Assembly: GCA_003242255.1 (NCBI GenBank)
Contig: QGUT01000019.1
Span: 1 to 17,492 of the forward strand
Length of the DNA stretch: 17,492 nt
Direction: 5' to 3'
Source: Bacillota bacterium
GTDB lineage: Bacteria > Bacillota > Thermosediminibacteria > Thermosediminibacterales > Thermosediminibacteraceae
Below are positions 1 through 6,679 of the stretch, piece by piece; positions within the stretch are counted from its first letter, which is position 1, and every line of letters starts with the position of its first letter. A model generated the notes under the pieces. That model was not told the origin of the DNA, did not search any database, and saw nothing but the letters and a program-made list of their open reading frames with translations. A program made the position numbers and the translations under genes.

Positions 1-152
1 GTGCCTATGCATAAAAACAATATCGGGGAAGGTGGACGGTAAGTTTCGGCCAAAAGGGCGGCAAATCCGTAAGCGATGGCTTCTACAGCGTTTGGATTAT
101 CTATATGAACCCTTATGCCGTGAGGTCTTAAAGCCTGTAGGTTTAAAAGCAT
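1..152 (-). CDS. yyaC: YyaC-family (DUF1256) spore protein, N-terminal part, cut by window edge
   Basis: Reading the minus strand from an ATG at 152 gives about 50 codons, open to the left edge. It begins MLLNLQALRPHGIRVHIDNP and ends in ...ILFLCIG(T). The IVxCIGTDRSTGDxLGP block is the hallmark of the YyaC/DUF1256 family, and here the window cuts just at CIGT. The family is found in endospore formers and resembles the germination protease GPR; its exact role is poorly known. A GCAGGAGG ribosome binding site lies 6-7 bases upstream of the ATG (plus-strand 159-166). The gene is divergent from cvpA, and a sigma-G-like promoter can be read upstream. In B. subtilis yyaC also lies close to rpsF-ssb-rpsR, which supports the call. 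The 64-codon plus-strand frame over the same bases has no ribosome binding site and is rejected. Confidence 0.8.
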   Translation of the reverse strand, partial: MLLNLQALRPHGIRVHIDNPNAVEAIAYGFAALLAETYRPPSPILFLCIG

Positions 153-179
153 TTTTTTCCTCCTGCGGACTTTTTTTAA

Positions 180-209
180 AATTATGTGTAATTTTTTGGG
201 TTACTATAC
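180..209 (-). promoter_or_regulatory. Possible forespore (sigma-G-like) promoter of yyaC
   Basis: On the minus strand GTATA (plus 205-209) is followed after 18 bases by CATAATT (plus 180-186). The B. subtilis sigma-G consensus is GHATR, 17-18 bases, CATWHTA, so the match is 5/5 and 6/7. The predicted start would lie about 15-20 bases ahead of the yyaC ribosome binding site. The region is AT-rich, so a chance match is possible. Confidence 0.35.
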
Positions 210-229
210 ACTGGATACTTGAATAAAAT

Positions 230-250
230 TAAAAAGAGGCCTTTCGGCCT
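230..250 (-). terminator. Small hairpin with T-run on the minus strand, between yyaC and cvpA
   Basis: AGGCC (237-241) and GGCCT (246-250) form a 5-bp stem with a 4-base loop. Read on the minus strand it is followed by CTTTTT and more T/A-rich sequence, as in a weak intrinsic terminator. On the plus strand there is no T-run and the hairpin would sit in the cvpA 5' leader. It could block antisense transcription from entering yyaC. The stem is short. Confidence 0.35.
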
Positions 251-271
251 GAAGGAAAGGGGGGACCGGGT

Positions 272-844
272 GTGAACTGGCTGGACATACTGCTCCTCGC
301 CTTTTTTGCAAAAAGTGCGGTAGAAGGTTTCACCAGGGGCTTGGTCCTTTCGGCGTTCAGGATGGCGGGCGTTTTAACGGCCCTCTACGTGGGCATTTTT
401 TACCGGGATGCAGCGGTCAGTTTTATAAAAAGCAGCGTGAACGTCGACGAAGCCCTAAAACCGGTGCTCAACATGACGGGTCCCGGGGCAAGTTCGGGAG
501 CACTTCCGGCGGGACTTTCCGTCGATTCGTTGCTCCAGATGGCATTGTCGGCGATAAGCTTTCTCCTGATTTTTTTCGTCGTCCTGCTCATCTTTGCCGT
601 GCTGGGTTTTTTCTTAAACGGAATGCTCAAGTTTTCCGGCCTTTCCCTGCCTAACCGACTTTTGGGCCTTCTTTTTAGCCTTTTATCGACCTCCCTGTGG
701 GTAGCTCTGATTAGTTCTGCCATAACCCCCTTTGTGCTGGCATGGCCGGGCAGCTTCCTTGAAAGAGGTATAGCCGGCTCGTATATCCTCCAGAAATTAA
801 AGTTTTTGGATTTTATAAGTCCCGTTGTGATAAAATTGATCTAA
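272..844 (+). CDS. cvpA: CvpA-family membrane protein
   Basis: 190-residue protein with the CvpA pattern: it opens MNWLDILLLAFFAKSAVEGF, with a conserved charged, Gly-containing turn (VEGFTRGLVLSAFR) after the first helix. About four membrane segments are visible, near residues 5-22, 27-42, 88-113 and 127-155. CvpA proteins are linked to colicin V production in E. coli, but their molecular function is unsettled; in Firmicutes they are often close to DNA-repair or stress genes. The start is GTG at 272, with GAAAGGGGGG about 7 bases upstream. The gene is followed after 15 bases by yedF, so the two are probably cotranscribed. I saw no convincing sigma-A promoter in 153-271. Confidence 0.85.
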   Translation: MNWLDILLLAFFAKSAVEGFTRGLVLSAFRMAGVLTALYVGIFYRDAAVSFIKSSVNVDEALKPVLNMTGPGASSGALPAGLSVDSLLQMALSAISFLLIFFVVLLIFAVLGFFLNGMLKFSGLSLPNRLLGLLFSLLSTSLWVALISSAITPFVLAWPGSFLERGIAGSYILQKLKFLDFISPVVIKLI

Positions 845-859
845 GAGAGGAGGATAAAA

Positions 860-1447
860 GTGGAGATGGAAGTAGATTGCAGAGGGAAGAAATGCCCCGA
901 GCCAGTTATAATGACTAAAAGAGCCTTGGATTCGATAGAATCGGGCGAAGTGGTGGCGATTGTGGACAGCGAGGTGGCCCGGGATAACGTCATAAAATTG
1001 GCGAAACACAATGGCTTTAAATACTCCTGTGAAAAAAAAGGCGGAGAGTACCGCATACGCATTGAGAAAAACCTGGGAGAAGTGAAAAGGGGCGAAGGCA
1101 AGGACAGGGAAAAGTCCTCCTGGGTGCTTCTGATTACCGCCGATGCCCTCGGCAAAGGTCCGGAAGAACTGGGGAAGCTCCTGATGAAAAACTATATCTA
1201 CACCTTAAAGGAACTTTCCTTTCCGCCTGAGTGCATAATGTTCATAAACCGGGGAGTTTATCTCACAACCAAAGGATCGGAAGTACTGGACACCCTGAAG
1301 GAATTGGAAGCTGGGGGTGTGGAGGTGCTATCCTGCGGCACCTGCCTCGATTATTACGGGCTTAAAGGTGAGTTGGCCGTAGGCGGCATCACCAACATGT
1401 ACGCCATAGCGGAAAAGCTTTCCCAATTCAGGGCTGTGGTGCTGTAA
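860..1447 (+). CDS. yedF: YedF-type protein: TusA-like domain fused to DsrE-like domain
   Basis: 195 residues in two parts. Residues 1-75 are a TusA/SirA-like domain with the RGKKCPEPV motif; Cys12 matches the sulfur-carrying cysteine of TusA. Residues about 90-195 are a DsrE/F-like domain with the family signature SCGTCLDYYGLKGELAVGGIT (Cys159 and Cys162). This architecture is annotated as 'selenium metabolism protein YedF' because it often co-occurs with selenium-use genes, but no reaction is established; carrying persulfide or selenium on cysteine is the usual proposal. No selD, selA or selenocysteine gene is in the window. The start is GTG at 860 behind GAGAGGAGG; an ATG two codons later (866) is an alternative. 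Spacing is 15 bases from cvpA and 15 bases to the mscS gene. Confidence 0.88.
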   Translation: MEMEVDCRGKKCPEPVIMTKRALDSIESGEVVAIVDSEVARDNVIKLAKHNGFKYSCEKKGGEYRIRIEKNLGEVKRGEGKDREKSSWVLLITADALGKGPEELGKLLMKNYIYTLKELSFPPECIMFINRGVYLTTKGSEVLDTLKELEAGGVEVLSCGTCLDYYGLKGELAVGGITNMYAIAEKLSQFRAVVL

Positions 1448-1462
1448 GCAGGAGGATCCCTT

Positions 1463-2302
1463 ATGGATTTTCAAATATTATCCGAGCTTCCGCAAATTTA
1501 TAGGGTCATAATAAAAGTCATTTTCATTCTGGTTTCGGCGAAGATAGCCATAAATATCGGCGTGGTGAGCATAGACCGCGTTTTTGCGATGCGGTTCAAG
1601 CGGGTGCCGGTGGACGAAAGCCGAATGAGAACGCTGGCCGGACTTCTTAAAAGCGTCATGAGGTACCTGGTTTATTTTATAGCTGTAGTCGTCATGCTGG
1701 AGACCCTGGGCTTAAAAACCTCCTCCATCTTAGCTGCAGCGGGCATCGGAGGGCTCGCCGTTGGTTTTGGGGCCCAGAGCCTTGTCAAAGACGTGATCTC
1801 CGGCTTTTTCATAATCTTTGAGGATTACTTCCAGATTGGCGACTACGTGGAAACCGCGGGGGTCTCGGGCATAGTGGAGGAGATGGGATTTCGGACCACG
1901 AAGCTCAGGGACTTCGGCGGGCAGCTCCACATAATACCCAACGGGGAGATCACCCGGGTCACCAACCATTCGAGGGGCCACCTCCGGGCCACGGTGAACG
2001 TGAGGGTATCGTACGAAGAGGACCTGGATAGGGTATTAAAAGTTCTCGAAGAAGTAGCCGAAGAAGTGCGGCAGAAGAGGGACGACATAGTGGAAGGTCC
2101 TACCGTTCTCGGTGTCAGCGACTTCGGGCCCAGCGAAGCTGTAATCACCGTATGGGCAAAGACGTTGCCCATGCAGCAGTGGAGCGTTGAAAGGGAGTTG
2201 AGGAAGGCGATAAAGGAGAGGTTCGACAAAGAAGGGATAGAAATTCCGTATCCCCGGATGGTCGTGCTTGACAATAAAGGCAAGGAGGGGAAAGATTGTT
2301 GA
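1463..2302 (+). CDS. MscS-family small-conductance mechanosensitive channel
   Basis: 279 residues, a typical length for a minimal MscS/YkuT-type channel. Three membrane segments fit: about residues 13-32, 66-85 and the pore helix about 88-120. The pore helix has the Gly/Ala-rich packing motif (AAAGIGGLAVGFGAQSLVKD), followed by the beta-domain motif FEDYFQIGDYVE and a hydrophilic C-terminal domain ending in the conserved IPYP stretch. Such channels open under hypo-osmotic shock to release ions and small solutes, and they work as heptamers in the cytoplasmic membrane. The start is ATG behind AGGAGGATCC. The stop overlaps the start of the DUF951 gene by a few bases, suggesting translational coupling. 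Confidence 0.93.
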   Translation: MDFQILSELPQIYRVIIKVIFILVSAKIAINIGVVSIDRVFAMRFKRVPVDESRMRTLAGLLKSVMRYLVYFIAVVVMLETLGLKTSSILAAAGIGGLAVGFGAQSLVKDVISGFFIIFEDYFQIGDYVETAGVSGIVEEMGFRTTKLRDFGGQLHIIPNGEITRVTNHSRGHLRATVNVRVSYEEDLDRVLKVLEEVAEEVRQKRDDIVEGPTVLGVSDFGPSEAVITVWAKTLPMQQWSVERELRKAIKERFDKEGIEIPYPRMVVLDNKGKEGKDC

Positions 2303-2514
2303 AGTTCCACATAGGCGACGTGGTGGAAATGAAGAAGAAACATCCCTGCGGCAGCTTTGATTGGGAAATATGGAGAATGGGAGCTGATTTCGGCATAAAG
2401 TGCTTGGGCTGTGGGCGCAAAGTCATGATACCGAGGGCCAGATTTGAAAAGAGCGTGAAAAGGATAGTGAAGTGCGTTCAGCCGGAAGACCTTGAAAAAC
2501 CTGTTGATAAATGA
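2296..2514 (+). CDS. DUF951 family small zinc-motif protein
   Basis: 72-residue protein of the DUF951 family, recognised by HPCGS, then W-E-I-W-R-x-GADFGIKC, CLGCGR, and the MIPRARFEKSVKRI tail. The cysteines (HPC and CLGC) suggest a metal-binding fold, but no function is established. The start is TTG at 2296 or TTG at 2299, with AGGAGGGG at 2283-2290; either choice overlaps the end of the mscS gene. In Firmicutes this gene commonly lies between an mscS gene and rpsF, as here. The promoter of the next operon lies inside its 3' end, so a transcript from 2520 onward is independent of it. Confidence 0.88.
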   Translation: MLKFHIGDVVEMKKKHPCGSFDWEIWRMGADFGIKCLGCGRKVMIPRARFEKSVKRIVKCVQPEDLEKPVDK

Positions 2515-2520
2515 TATAAT
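2492..2520 (+). promoter_or_regulatory. Sigma-A promoter of the rpsF-ssb-rpsR operon
   Basis: TTGAAA (2492-2497), a 17-base spacer, then a perfect TATAAT (2515-2520). It sits inside the last codons of the DUF951 gene, and its -10 overlaps and follows that gene's stop. Transcription should begin near 2527, giving a leader of about 54 bases. Confidence 0.88.
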
Positions 2521-2526
2521 ACGCAC

Positions 2527-2580
2527 GAAACATCTCTGCTCTAGAGGAAATCTAGGGCCGTAGTCCGAGGAGGTGAAAAG
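2527..2580 (+). promoter_or_regulatory. rpsF leader with candidate S6:S18 binding hairpin
   Basis: The leader folds into an 8-bp stem (2538-2545 with 2551-2558, one G-U pair) with a GGAAA loop, followed by CCG twice (2558-2560 and 2565-2567). The second CCG abuts the AGGAGGTG ribosome binding site (2568-2575). In many bacteria the S6:S18 protein complex binds a CCG-containing hairpin in the rpsF leader that mimics its 16S rRNA site. Location and the CCG motifs fit that class; the exact fold is my reading and was not matched to a covariance model. Confidence 0.5.
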
Positions 2581-2868
2581 ATGAGGGAATACGAAACCAT
2601 GTACATCCTCGACCCCACTCTTGATGAGGAAGCCGTGAACGGAATGGTGGACCGATTCAAGGCTCTCGTCGAGGAAAGAGGGGGAGAGGTGAAGGAGATC
2701 GACCGCTGGGGGAAGAGGAAACTGGCCTACCCCATCAAGCACCAGAGGGAAGGTTACTACGTGGTGATGAATTTCGCATCCGATGCGGAAACGGCCAGGG
2801 AAATGGAGAGGATTTTCAGGATAACCCCCAATGTGCTCCGGCACATCGTAATTCGGAAGGACAAATAA
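2581..2868 (+). CDS. rpsF: 30S ribosomal protein S6
   Basis: 95 residues, the usual length for bacterial S6. Family landmarks are MREYETMYILDP at the start, DRWGKRKLAYPIKHQREGYYVV in the middle (Trp-Gly-Lys-Arg-x-Leu-Ala-Tyr) and RITPNVLRHIVIR at the end. S6 binds S18 as a heterodimer on the central domain (platform) of 16S rRNA. Both partners are encoded here on either side of ssb, the standard bacterial arrangement, with rpsR last. The ATG start has a strong AGGAGGTG site five bases upstream. Expression is probably driven by the promoter at 2492-2520 and feedback-controlled through the leader. Confidence 0.98.
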   Translation: MREYETMYILDPTLDEEAVNGMVDRFKALVEERGGEVKEIDRWGKRKLAYPIKHQREGYYVVMNFASDAETAREMERIFRITPNVLRHIVIRKDK

Positions 2869-2881
2869 AGGGGTGAAAACC

Positions 2882-3313
2882 TTGAATAGAGTCATTCTGA
2901 TCGGAAGATTGACAAAAGACCCCGAGTTGCGGTTCACCCCTGCCAACGGCGTTGCGGTGACCACTTTTACCGTCGCTGTAGACAGACCTTTCTTAAATCA
3001 AAAGGGAGAAAGGGAGACGGACTTCATCCCGATAGTGGTCTGGAGGAAATTGGCGGAGACCTGCGCCAACAACCTCAAGAAGGGACGCCTGGTGGCTGTG
3101 TCTGGAAGGATTCAGGTGAGATCCTTCGACACTCCCGGCGGGCAGCGGCGTTACGTCACGGAAGTGGTCGCCGACGAAGTGCAGTTTCTAGATAGACCCA
3201 GGACAGTTGAACAGGACCCCGGTTTTGGGGATAATGAGGGAATCGGAGATATAGATTTCGATATCAATTTTGACGAAGGAAATCTGAGCGAAGGGGACGA
3301 CGTACCTTTTTGA
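2882..3313 (+). CDS. ssb: Single-stranded DNA-binding protein SSB
   Basis: 143 residues from the TTG at 2882, giving MNRVILIGRLTKDPELRFTP, the normal SSB start. A GTG at 2873 would add three residues but lies within the AAAGGGGTG ribosome binding site, so TTG is preferred. Residues 1 to about 105 form the OB fold (VAVTTFTVAVDRPF, FIPIVVWRKLAE, LVAVSGRIQVRSFD). A short acidic linker follows (GFGDNEGIGDIDFDINFDE), then the conserved C-terminal tip DDVPF, through which SSB recruits replication and repair proteins. The linker is unusually acidic and short of Gln and Pro compared with many Firmicutes. The gene lies 13 bases after rpsF, and rpsR starts 17 bases downstream. Confidence 0.97.
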   Translation: MNRVILIGRLTKDPELRFTPANGVAVTTFTVAVDRPFLNQKGERETDFIPIVVWRKLAETCANNLKKGRLVAVSGRIQVRSFDTPGGQRRYVTEVVADEVQFLDRPRTVEQDPGFGDNEGIGDIDFDINFDEGNLSEGDDVPF

Positions 3314-3330
3314 TAAAAGGAGGGAAGAAG

Positions 3331-3555
3331 TTGAAGTCCAAGAAGAACAAGAAGAAAAAGGTCTGCAGCTTTTGCGTGGACAAGATAGATTACGTGGACT
3401 ACAAGGATGTGGCGAGGCTCAAGAAATTTATAACCGAGAGGGCTAAGATCCTGCCCCGGCGCATAACCGGCAACTGCGCAAGACACCAGAGGCAACTCAC
3501 GGTGGCCATAAAAAGAGCTCGCAACATGGCACTTTTGCCTTTCACGACTGAATAG
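3331..3555 (+). CDS. rpsR: 30S ribosomal protein S18
   Basis: 74 residues from a TTG at 3331, placed six bases after AAAGGAGGG; an upstream in-frame TTG at 3310 would put the ribosome binding site inside the gene and is rejected. S18 landmarks are DYVDYKDVARLKKFITERAKILPRR and GNCARHQRQLTVAIKRARNMALLPF. The CSFC pair near the N-terminus and the CARH pair later make this a potentially zinc-binding, cysteine-containing S18 (the C+ form known in many bacteria). The N-terminus is very Lys-rich (KSKKNKKKKV). S18 pairs with S6, encoded two genes upstream. The gene ends at the terminator at 3555. Confidence 0.97.
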   Translation: MKSKKNKKKKVCSFCVDKIDYVDYKDVARLKKFITERAKILPRRITGNCARHQRQLTVAIKRARNMALLPFTTE

Positions 3556-3579
3556 GGAGGGGTAACCCCTCTCTTTTTT
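3555..3579 (+). terminator. Intrinsic terminator after rpsR
   Basis: Eight base pairs (3555-3562 with 3566-3573, one G-U), a TAA loop, then six T. It starts on the last base of the rpsR stop codon and ends 22 bases before yybS. No promoter fits in the gap to yybS, so it may act as a partial terminator that lowers expression of the next operon. Confidence 0.85.
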
Positions 3580-3600
3580 GTAGAAGCGAGGAGGAACGAG

Positions 3601-4542
3601 ATGAATCGCTTTAGCACCAAAGCTATTGTCGAAGGAGCACTGCTTTCGGCCATAACTGTGGTACTGACCTTCTTTTCGCTGTACGTGCCGGGCCTGGGCC
3701 TTCTGGCAGATCTGGTGCTGCCGGTGCCCACCATAATCCTCGGCATGAAGCACGGGCTCAAGATCAGCTTGCTTTCGGTAGTGGTCTCGGGGGCGGTGAT
3801 CGCCGCCTTTTCCGGCCCCATCCGGGCCATAACTTCTGTTTTGACTTTCGGACTGGTAGGAATGGGCATGGGTTGGGCTCTGGAAAGGAAATACTCGGCC
3901 ACTAAAATTTTCGCCGTTGGAACTGTGGCCTCGCTGGTATCCAACATAGCCTTATTTTTGCTTTCGCTGGCCGTAATGGGCATCAACCCCCTCCTGGAGG
4001 AGATAGAGATATACAGAGAGAGCCTTAACTCCGTGACGGAAATATACGGCCGCCTGGGAGTCAGCCCAGAAACCATACAGCCTACCATAGAGATGTATCA
4101 AAGCATACTGGAACTGCTGCCGCTCCTGATACCGGCCATGCTGATCCTGGCATCTTTGAGCAGTGCGTTTTTGAGTTACTCCGTCTCGAAAATGATCCTG
4201 AGGCGTTTAGGCTACGCGATGGAGGACTTTCCCCCCTTCTGGCAGTGGCGGATGCCTCCTTATACCCTGCTCCTGTTTCTGCTGGGGCAGATCTGTATTC
4301 TGCTGGAAAATTATTGGCCGACCGGAATTTTAAAACAGATCGGGATGAACGTTCAACTCATATTTACCATCGCCTTCTTTATCCAGGGGCTTTCTGTTCT
4401 GGCTTTCTACCTGGCCAGGCACAACGTCTCAAAAGTTTTGAGGCTTTTCATACTTTTGTTCGCTTTCTCCACCCCCTTGCTGGCCCAGATATTGCTGCTG
4501 GTAGGGATGTTCGATACGGCCTTTAATTTCCGGAAATTCTGA
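3601..4542 (+). CDS. yybS: YybS-family (DUF2232) multi-spanning membrane protein
   Basis: 313 residues with about eight hydrophobic segments (near 11-32, 35-52, 57-80, 82-100, 108-130, 172-197, 221-238, 253-272 and 280-308; the exact count is uncertain). It opens STKAIVEGALLSAITVVLTF, typical of the DUF2232/YybS family, whose N-terminal half resembles ECF-transporter substrate-binding subunits. No substrate is established. In B. subtilis yybS lies directly before yybT (gdpP), as it does here. The ATG start follows GAGGAGGAACGAG. The gap to gdpP is 15 bases, and the operon continues to crp. The family call rests on context plus the overall hydrophobic pattern. Confidence 0.82.
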   Translation: MNRFSTKAIVEGALLSAITVVLTFFSLYVPGLGLLADLVLPVPTIILGMKHGLKISLLSVVVSGAVIAAFSGPIRAITSVLTFGLVGMGMGWALERKYSATKIFAVGTVASLVSNIALFLLSLAVMGINPLLEEIEIYRESLNSVTEIYGRLGVSPETIQPTIEMYQSILELLPLLIPAMLILASLSSAFLSYSVSKMILRRLGYAMEDFPPFWQWRMPPYTLLLFLLGQICILLENYWPTGILKQIGMNVQLIFTIAFFIQGLSVLAFYLARHNVSKVLRLFILLFAFSTPLLAQILLLVGMFDTAFNFRKF

Positions 4543-4557
4543 TGGCGGGGAAAGAAT

Positions 4558-6231
4558 ATGCAGAATCCGTGGTACTTTATCAAGAAAAACGGCCTCTTTT
4601 TAATAATAGCCGCATTCCAGCTTTTGGTCACGGCTGCGATCAGCCCCAAGACCGCTCTGTGGCTTGGAGCAGTAATCCTTTTGCTTTTGGTCGGAGCATA
4701 TTTTTTCCAGAAAAACGCCTTGGAGCGGAAGGCTGAAAAAGCGGAAGAGCCGAAGGAAGGGATCCAGGAACTGCCGGCAAAAGCGGGGCTGGCCGTGATG
4801 TACATTCAGATAGACAATTACGACGAGGTCCTCTCAGCGACTCCCGAAGAAAACCGGCCGGAGCTCCTGGCCAGGATAGACAAGACCATAACCCAGTGGA
4901 TTTACGGTCACGAAGGTTTTATAAAGAAGTTTGACGACGACAAATTTTTGGCGGCAGTGACCGCTGAAAACTTTCGCATGATCGAAGAAAACAAATTCAA
5001 CATCCTCGAAAAGATAAAGGAGATAAAAGCCTCCAATGCCATCCCCGTCACTTTGAGCATCGGTGCATCCTGCGGGAGAGGCAACCTCCTGGAACTCAGC
5101 AGGACGGCCCAGAATGCCCTGGAACTCTGCCTCGGCCGTGGTGGAGACCAGGCGGTAGTCAAGGCCGAAGGAAAGACTTATTTTTATGGCGGCAGGACTC
5201 GAGAGGTGGAGAAGTACACCCGGGTAAGGGCAAGGGTCATAGCCCACGCCCTGCGGGATCTGATAGAGGAATCGGACAAGGTGCTGGTTCTGGGGCATAT
5301 ATTCCTGGACATGGATGCCTTAGGCGCCGGTATGGGCATGGTGAGAGCTGCGAGGAGCCTGCAAAAAGAAGCCTATTTCGTCATGTCGCCGAACCAGGGC
5401 CACTCGGTGGAGGCTTTTTTGAAGTATTTGCAGGAAGACGATGAAACGAAGGGGTATTTTTTGACGGAAGAAGAAGCCTTGAGGCTCCAAAGTAAGGATA
5501 CTCTCGTGATCATCGTGGATACTCACAAGCCCTCCTTCAGCTATTCCCAGAAAATTTTGGAGCAGGCCGAGAAGGTAGTTTTGATCGATCACCACCGGCG
5601 GGGAGAAGAGTTTATCGAAAAGGCCGTGCTGGTCTATCTGGAGCCCTATGCCTCCTCGACCTGCGAGATGGTGGCCGAAATGATCCAGTATATGGGAAAA
5701 GAGATAAAGCTGAATCCTCGGGTGGCCACGGCCCTTCTGGCGGGCATATGCGTGGATACCCGAAACTTCGCTTTTAAAACGGGAGTCAGGACCTTCGATG
5801 CCGCTTCCTACCTGAGGAGGCAGGGCGCAGAGCCTACGCTGGTATTCAAGCTCTTCCAAGAAGACCTGAGGGAATTTCTGAACAAGGCGGAAATAGTGGA
5901 GCGAATGCAGATTCTCCCCGGCAACGTCGCCGTGTCCTGTTACGACAGAAAGTGCGAAAATCCCCGCCTGATGGCGGCCCATGGGGCCAACGCCCTCCTC
6001 GAGATAAAAGGGGTCGACGCTGCCTTTGTGCTGGTGCCTCTTGAGGATGGAGTGGCCATAAGCGGCAGGTCTCTGGGGAACATAAACGTCCAGAGGATTT
6101 TGGAAAAGATAGGCGGGGGAGGGCATCTGACCGTGGCGGGAGCGCAGATCCCTAAGGTTACGGTAGAAGAAGCGATGGAGCAATTGAAGGGAGCCATAGA
6201 CGAATTTTTGAAAGAGGGGGATGTGAATTGA
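4558..6231 (+). CDS. gdpP: Cyclic-di-AMP phosphodiesterase GdpP (DHH/DHHA1), PAS domain apparently missing
   Basis: 557-residue homologue of B. subtilis YybT/GdpP, which hydrolyses c-di-AMP. Two membrane segments (about 12-28 and 33-49) lead to a degenerate GGDEF-like domain (about 78-210: IQIDNYDEV, VTLSIGA, ALELCLGRGGDQ), then the DHH domain with GHIFLDMDALG (His247, Asp251, Asp253), VDTHKP and DHHRRGEEF (Asp344-His345-His346). The DHHA1 domain includes ISGRSLGNINVQ and GGGGHLTVAG. The catalytic metal ligands are present. The B. subtilis protein is about 659 residues with a PAS domain between the membrane segments and the GGDEF-like domain; here only about 28 residues (50-77, charged) lie there, so that domain seems absent. 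The start is ATG at 4558. Its stop overlaps the rplI start by four bases. Confidence 0.95.
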   Translation: MQNPWYFIKKNGLFLIIAAFQLLVTAAISPKTALWLGAVILLLLVGAYFFQKNALERKAEKAEEPKEGIQELPAKAGLAVMYIQIDNYDEVLSATPEENRPELLARIDKTITQWIYGHEGFIKKFDDDKFLAAVTAENFRMIEENKFNILEKIKEIKASNAIPVTLSIGASCGRGNLLELSRTAQNALELCLGRGGDQAVVKAEGKTYFYGGRTREVEKYTRVRARVIAHALRDLIEESDKVLVLGHIFLDMDALGAGMGMVRAARSLQKEAYFVMSPNQGHSVEAFLKYLQEDDETKGYFLTEEEALRLQSKDTLVIIVDTHKPSFSYSQKILEQAEKVVLIDHHRRGEEFIEKAVLVYLEPYASSTCEMVAEMIQYMGKEIKLNPRVATALLAGICVDTRNFAFKTGVRTFDAASYLRRQGAEPTLVFKLFQEDLREFLNKAEIVERMQILPGNVAVSCYDRKCENPRLMAAHGANALLEIKGVDAAFVLVPLEDGVAISGRSLGNINVQRILEKIGGGGHLTVAGAQIPKVTVEEAMEQLKGAIDEFLKEGDVN

Positions 6232-6674
6232 AGGTAATACTGCTTCAGGACGTCAAAAGCCTTGGCAAAAGGGGAGACCTCGTAAACGTGGCCGATGGAT
6301 ATGCCAGGAATTTTTTATTCCCTAGAAATCTGGCCGTCGAAGCGACCCCCGGAAACCTGGCCAAATTGGAGCAGGAGAAGAAGGCCAAAGAAAACAAGCT
6401 GGCCAGGCAAAAGATGGAAGCTGAAGAATTGGCCGCCAGGATAAAAAACTTAAGCGTGACGCTCAAAGTAAAAGCCGGGACTCAGGGGAAACTGTACGGC
6501 TCCATAAATTCGAAAAATATAGCGGAGGCTTTAAAAGAGCAGCACGGCATCGATCTGGACCGGAGAAAGATTCAGCTGGACGAACCCATCAAGGCTTTCG
6601 GAAGTTATGAGGTTTCCATCAAAGTTCATCCCGAGGTAGAAGCGAAGCTCACCGTGAGAGTAGTAGAAGGGTGA
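6228..6674 (+). CDS. rplI: 50S ribosomal protein L9
   Basis: 148 residues, the normal length. The N-terminal RNA-binding domain is MKVILLQDVKSLGKRGDLVNVADGYARNFLFP, joined by the long Lys/Glu-rich helix (about 40-75) to the C-terminal domain (KLYGSINSKNIAEAL, HPEVEAKLTVRV). L9 binds 23S rRNA near L1 and affects reading-frame maintenance. The start is TTG at 6228, overlapping the gdpP stop by four bases (TTGA), with AGAGGGGG upstream; translation is probably coupled. The stop at 6674 lies five bases before the dnaB ATG. The gdpP-rplI-dnaB order matches B. subtilis. Confidence 0.98.
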   Translation: MKVILLQDVKSLGKRGDLVNVADGYARNFLFPRNLAVEATPGNLAKLEQEKKAKENKLARQKMEAEELAARIKNLSVTLKVKAGTQGKLYGSINSKNIAEALKEQHGIDLDRRKIQLDEPIKAFGSYEVSIKVHPEVEAKLTVRVVEG

Positions 6675-6679
6675 TATTT

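Noticed and set aside
32..226. 64-codon plus-strand frame at the left edge
   Set aside because: It has no ribosome binding site and overlaps the recognisable minus-strand yyaC fragment.
1843..2964. 373-codon minus-strand frame over mscS, DUF951, rpsF and ssb
   Set aside because: It is antisense to four recognised genes and a promoter; no ribosome binding site or family likeness.
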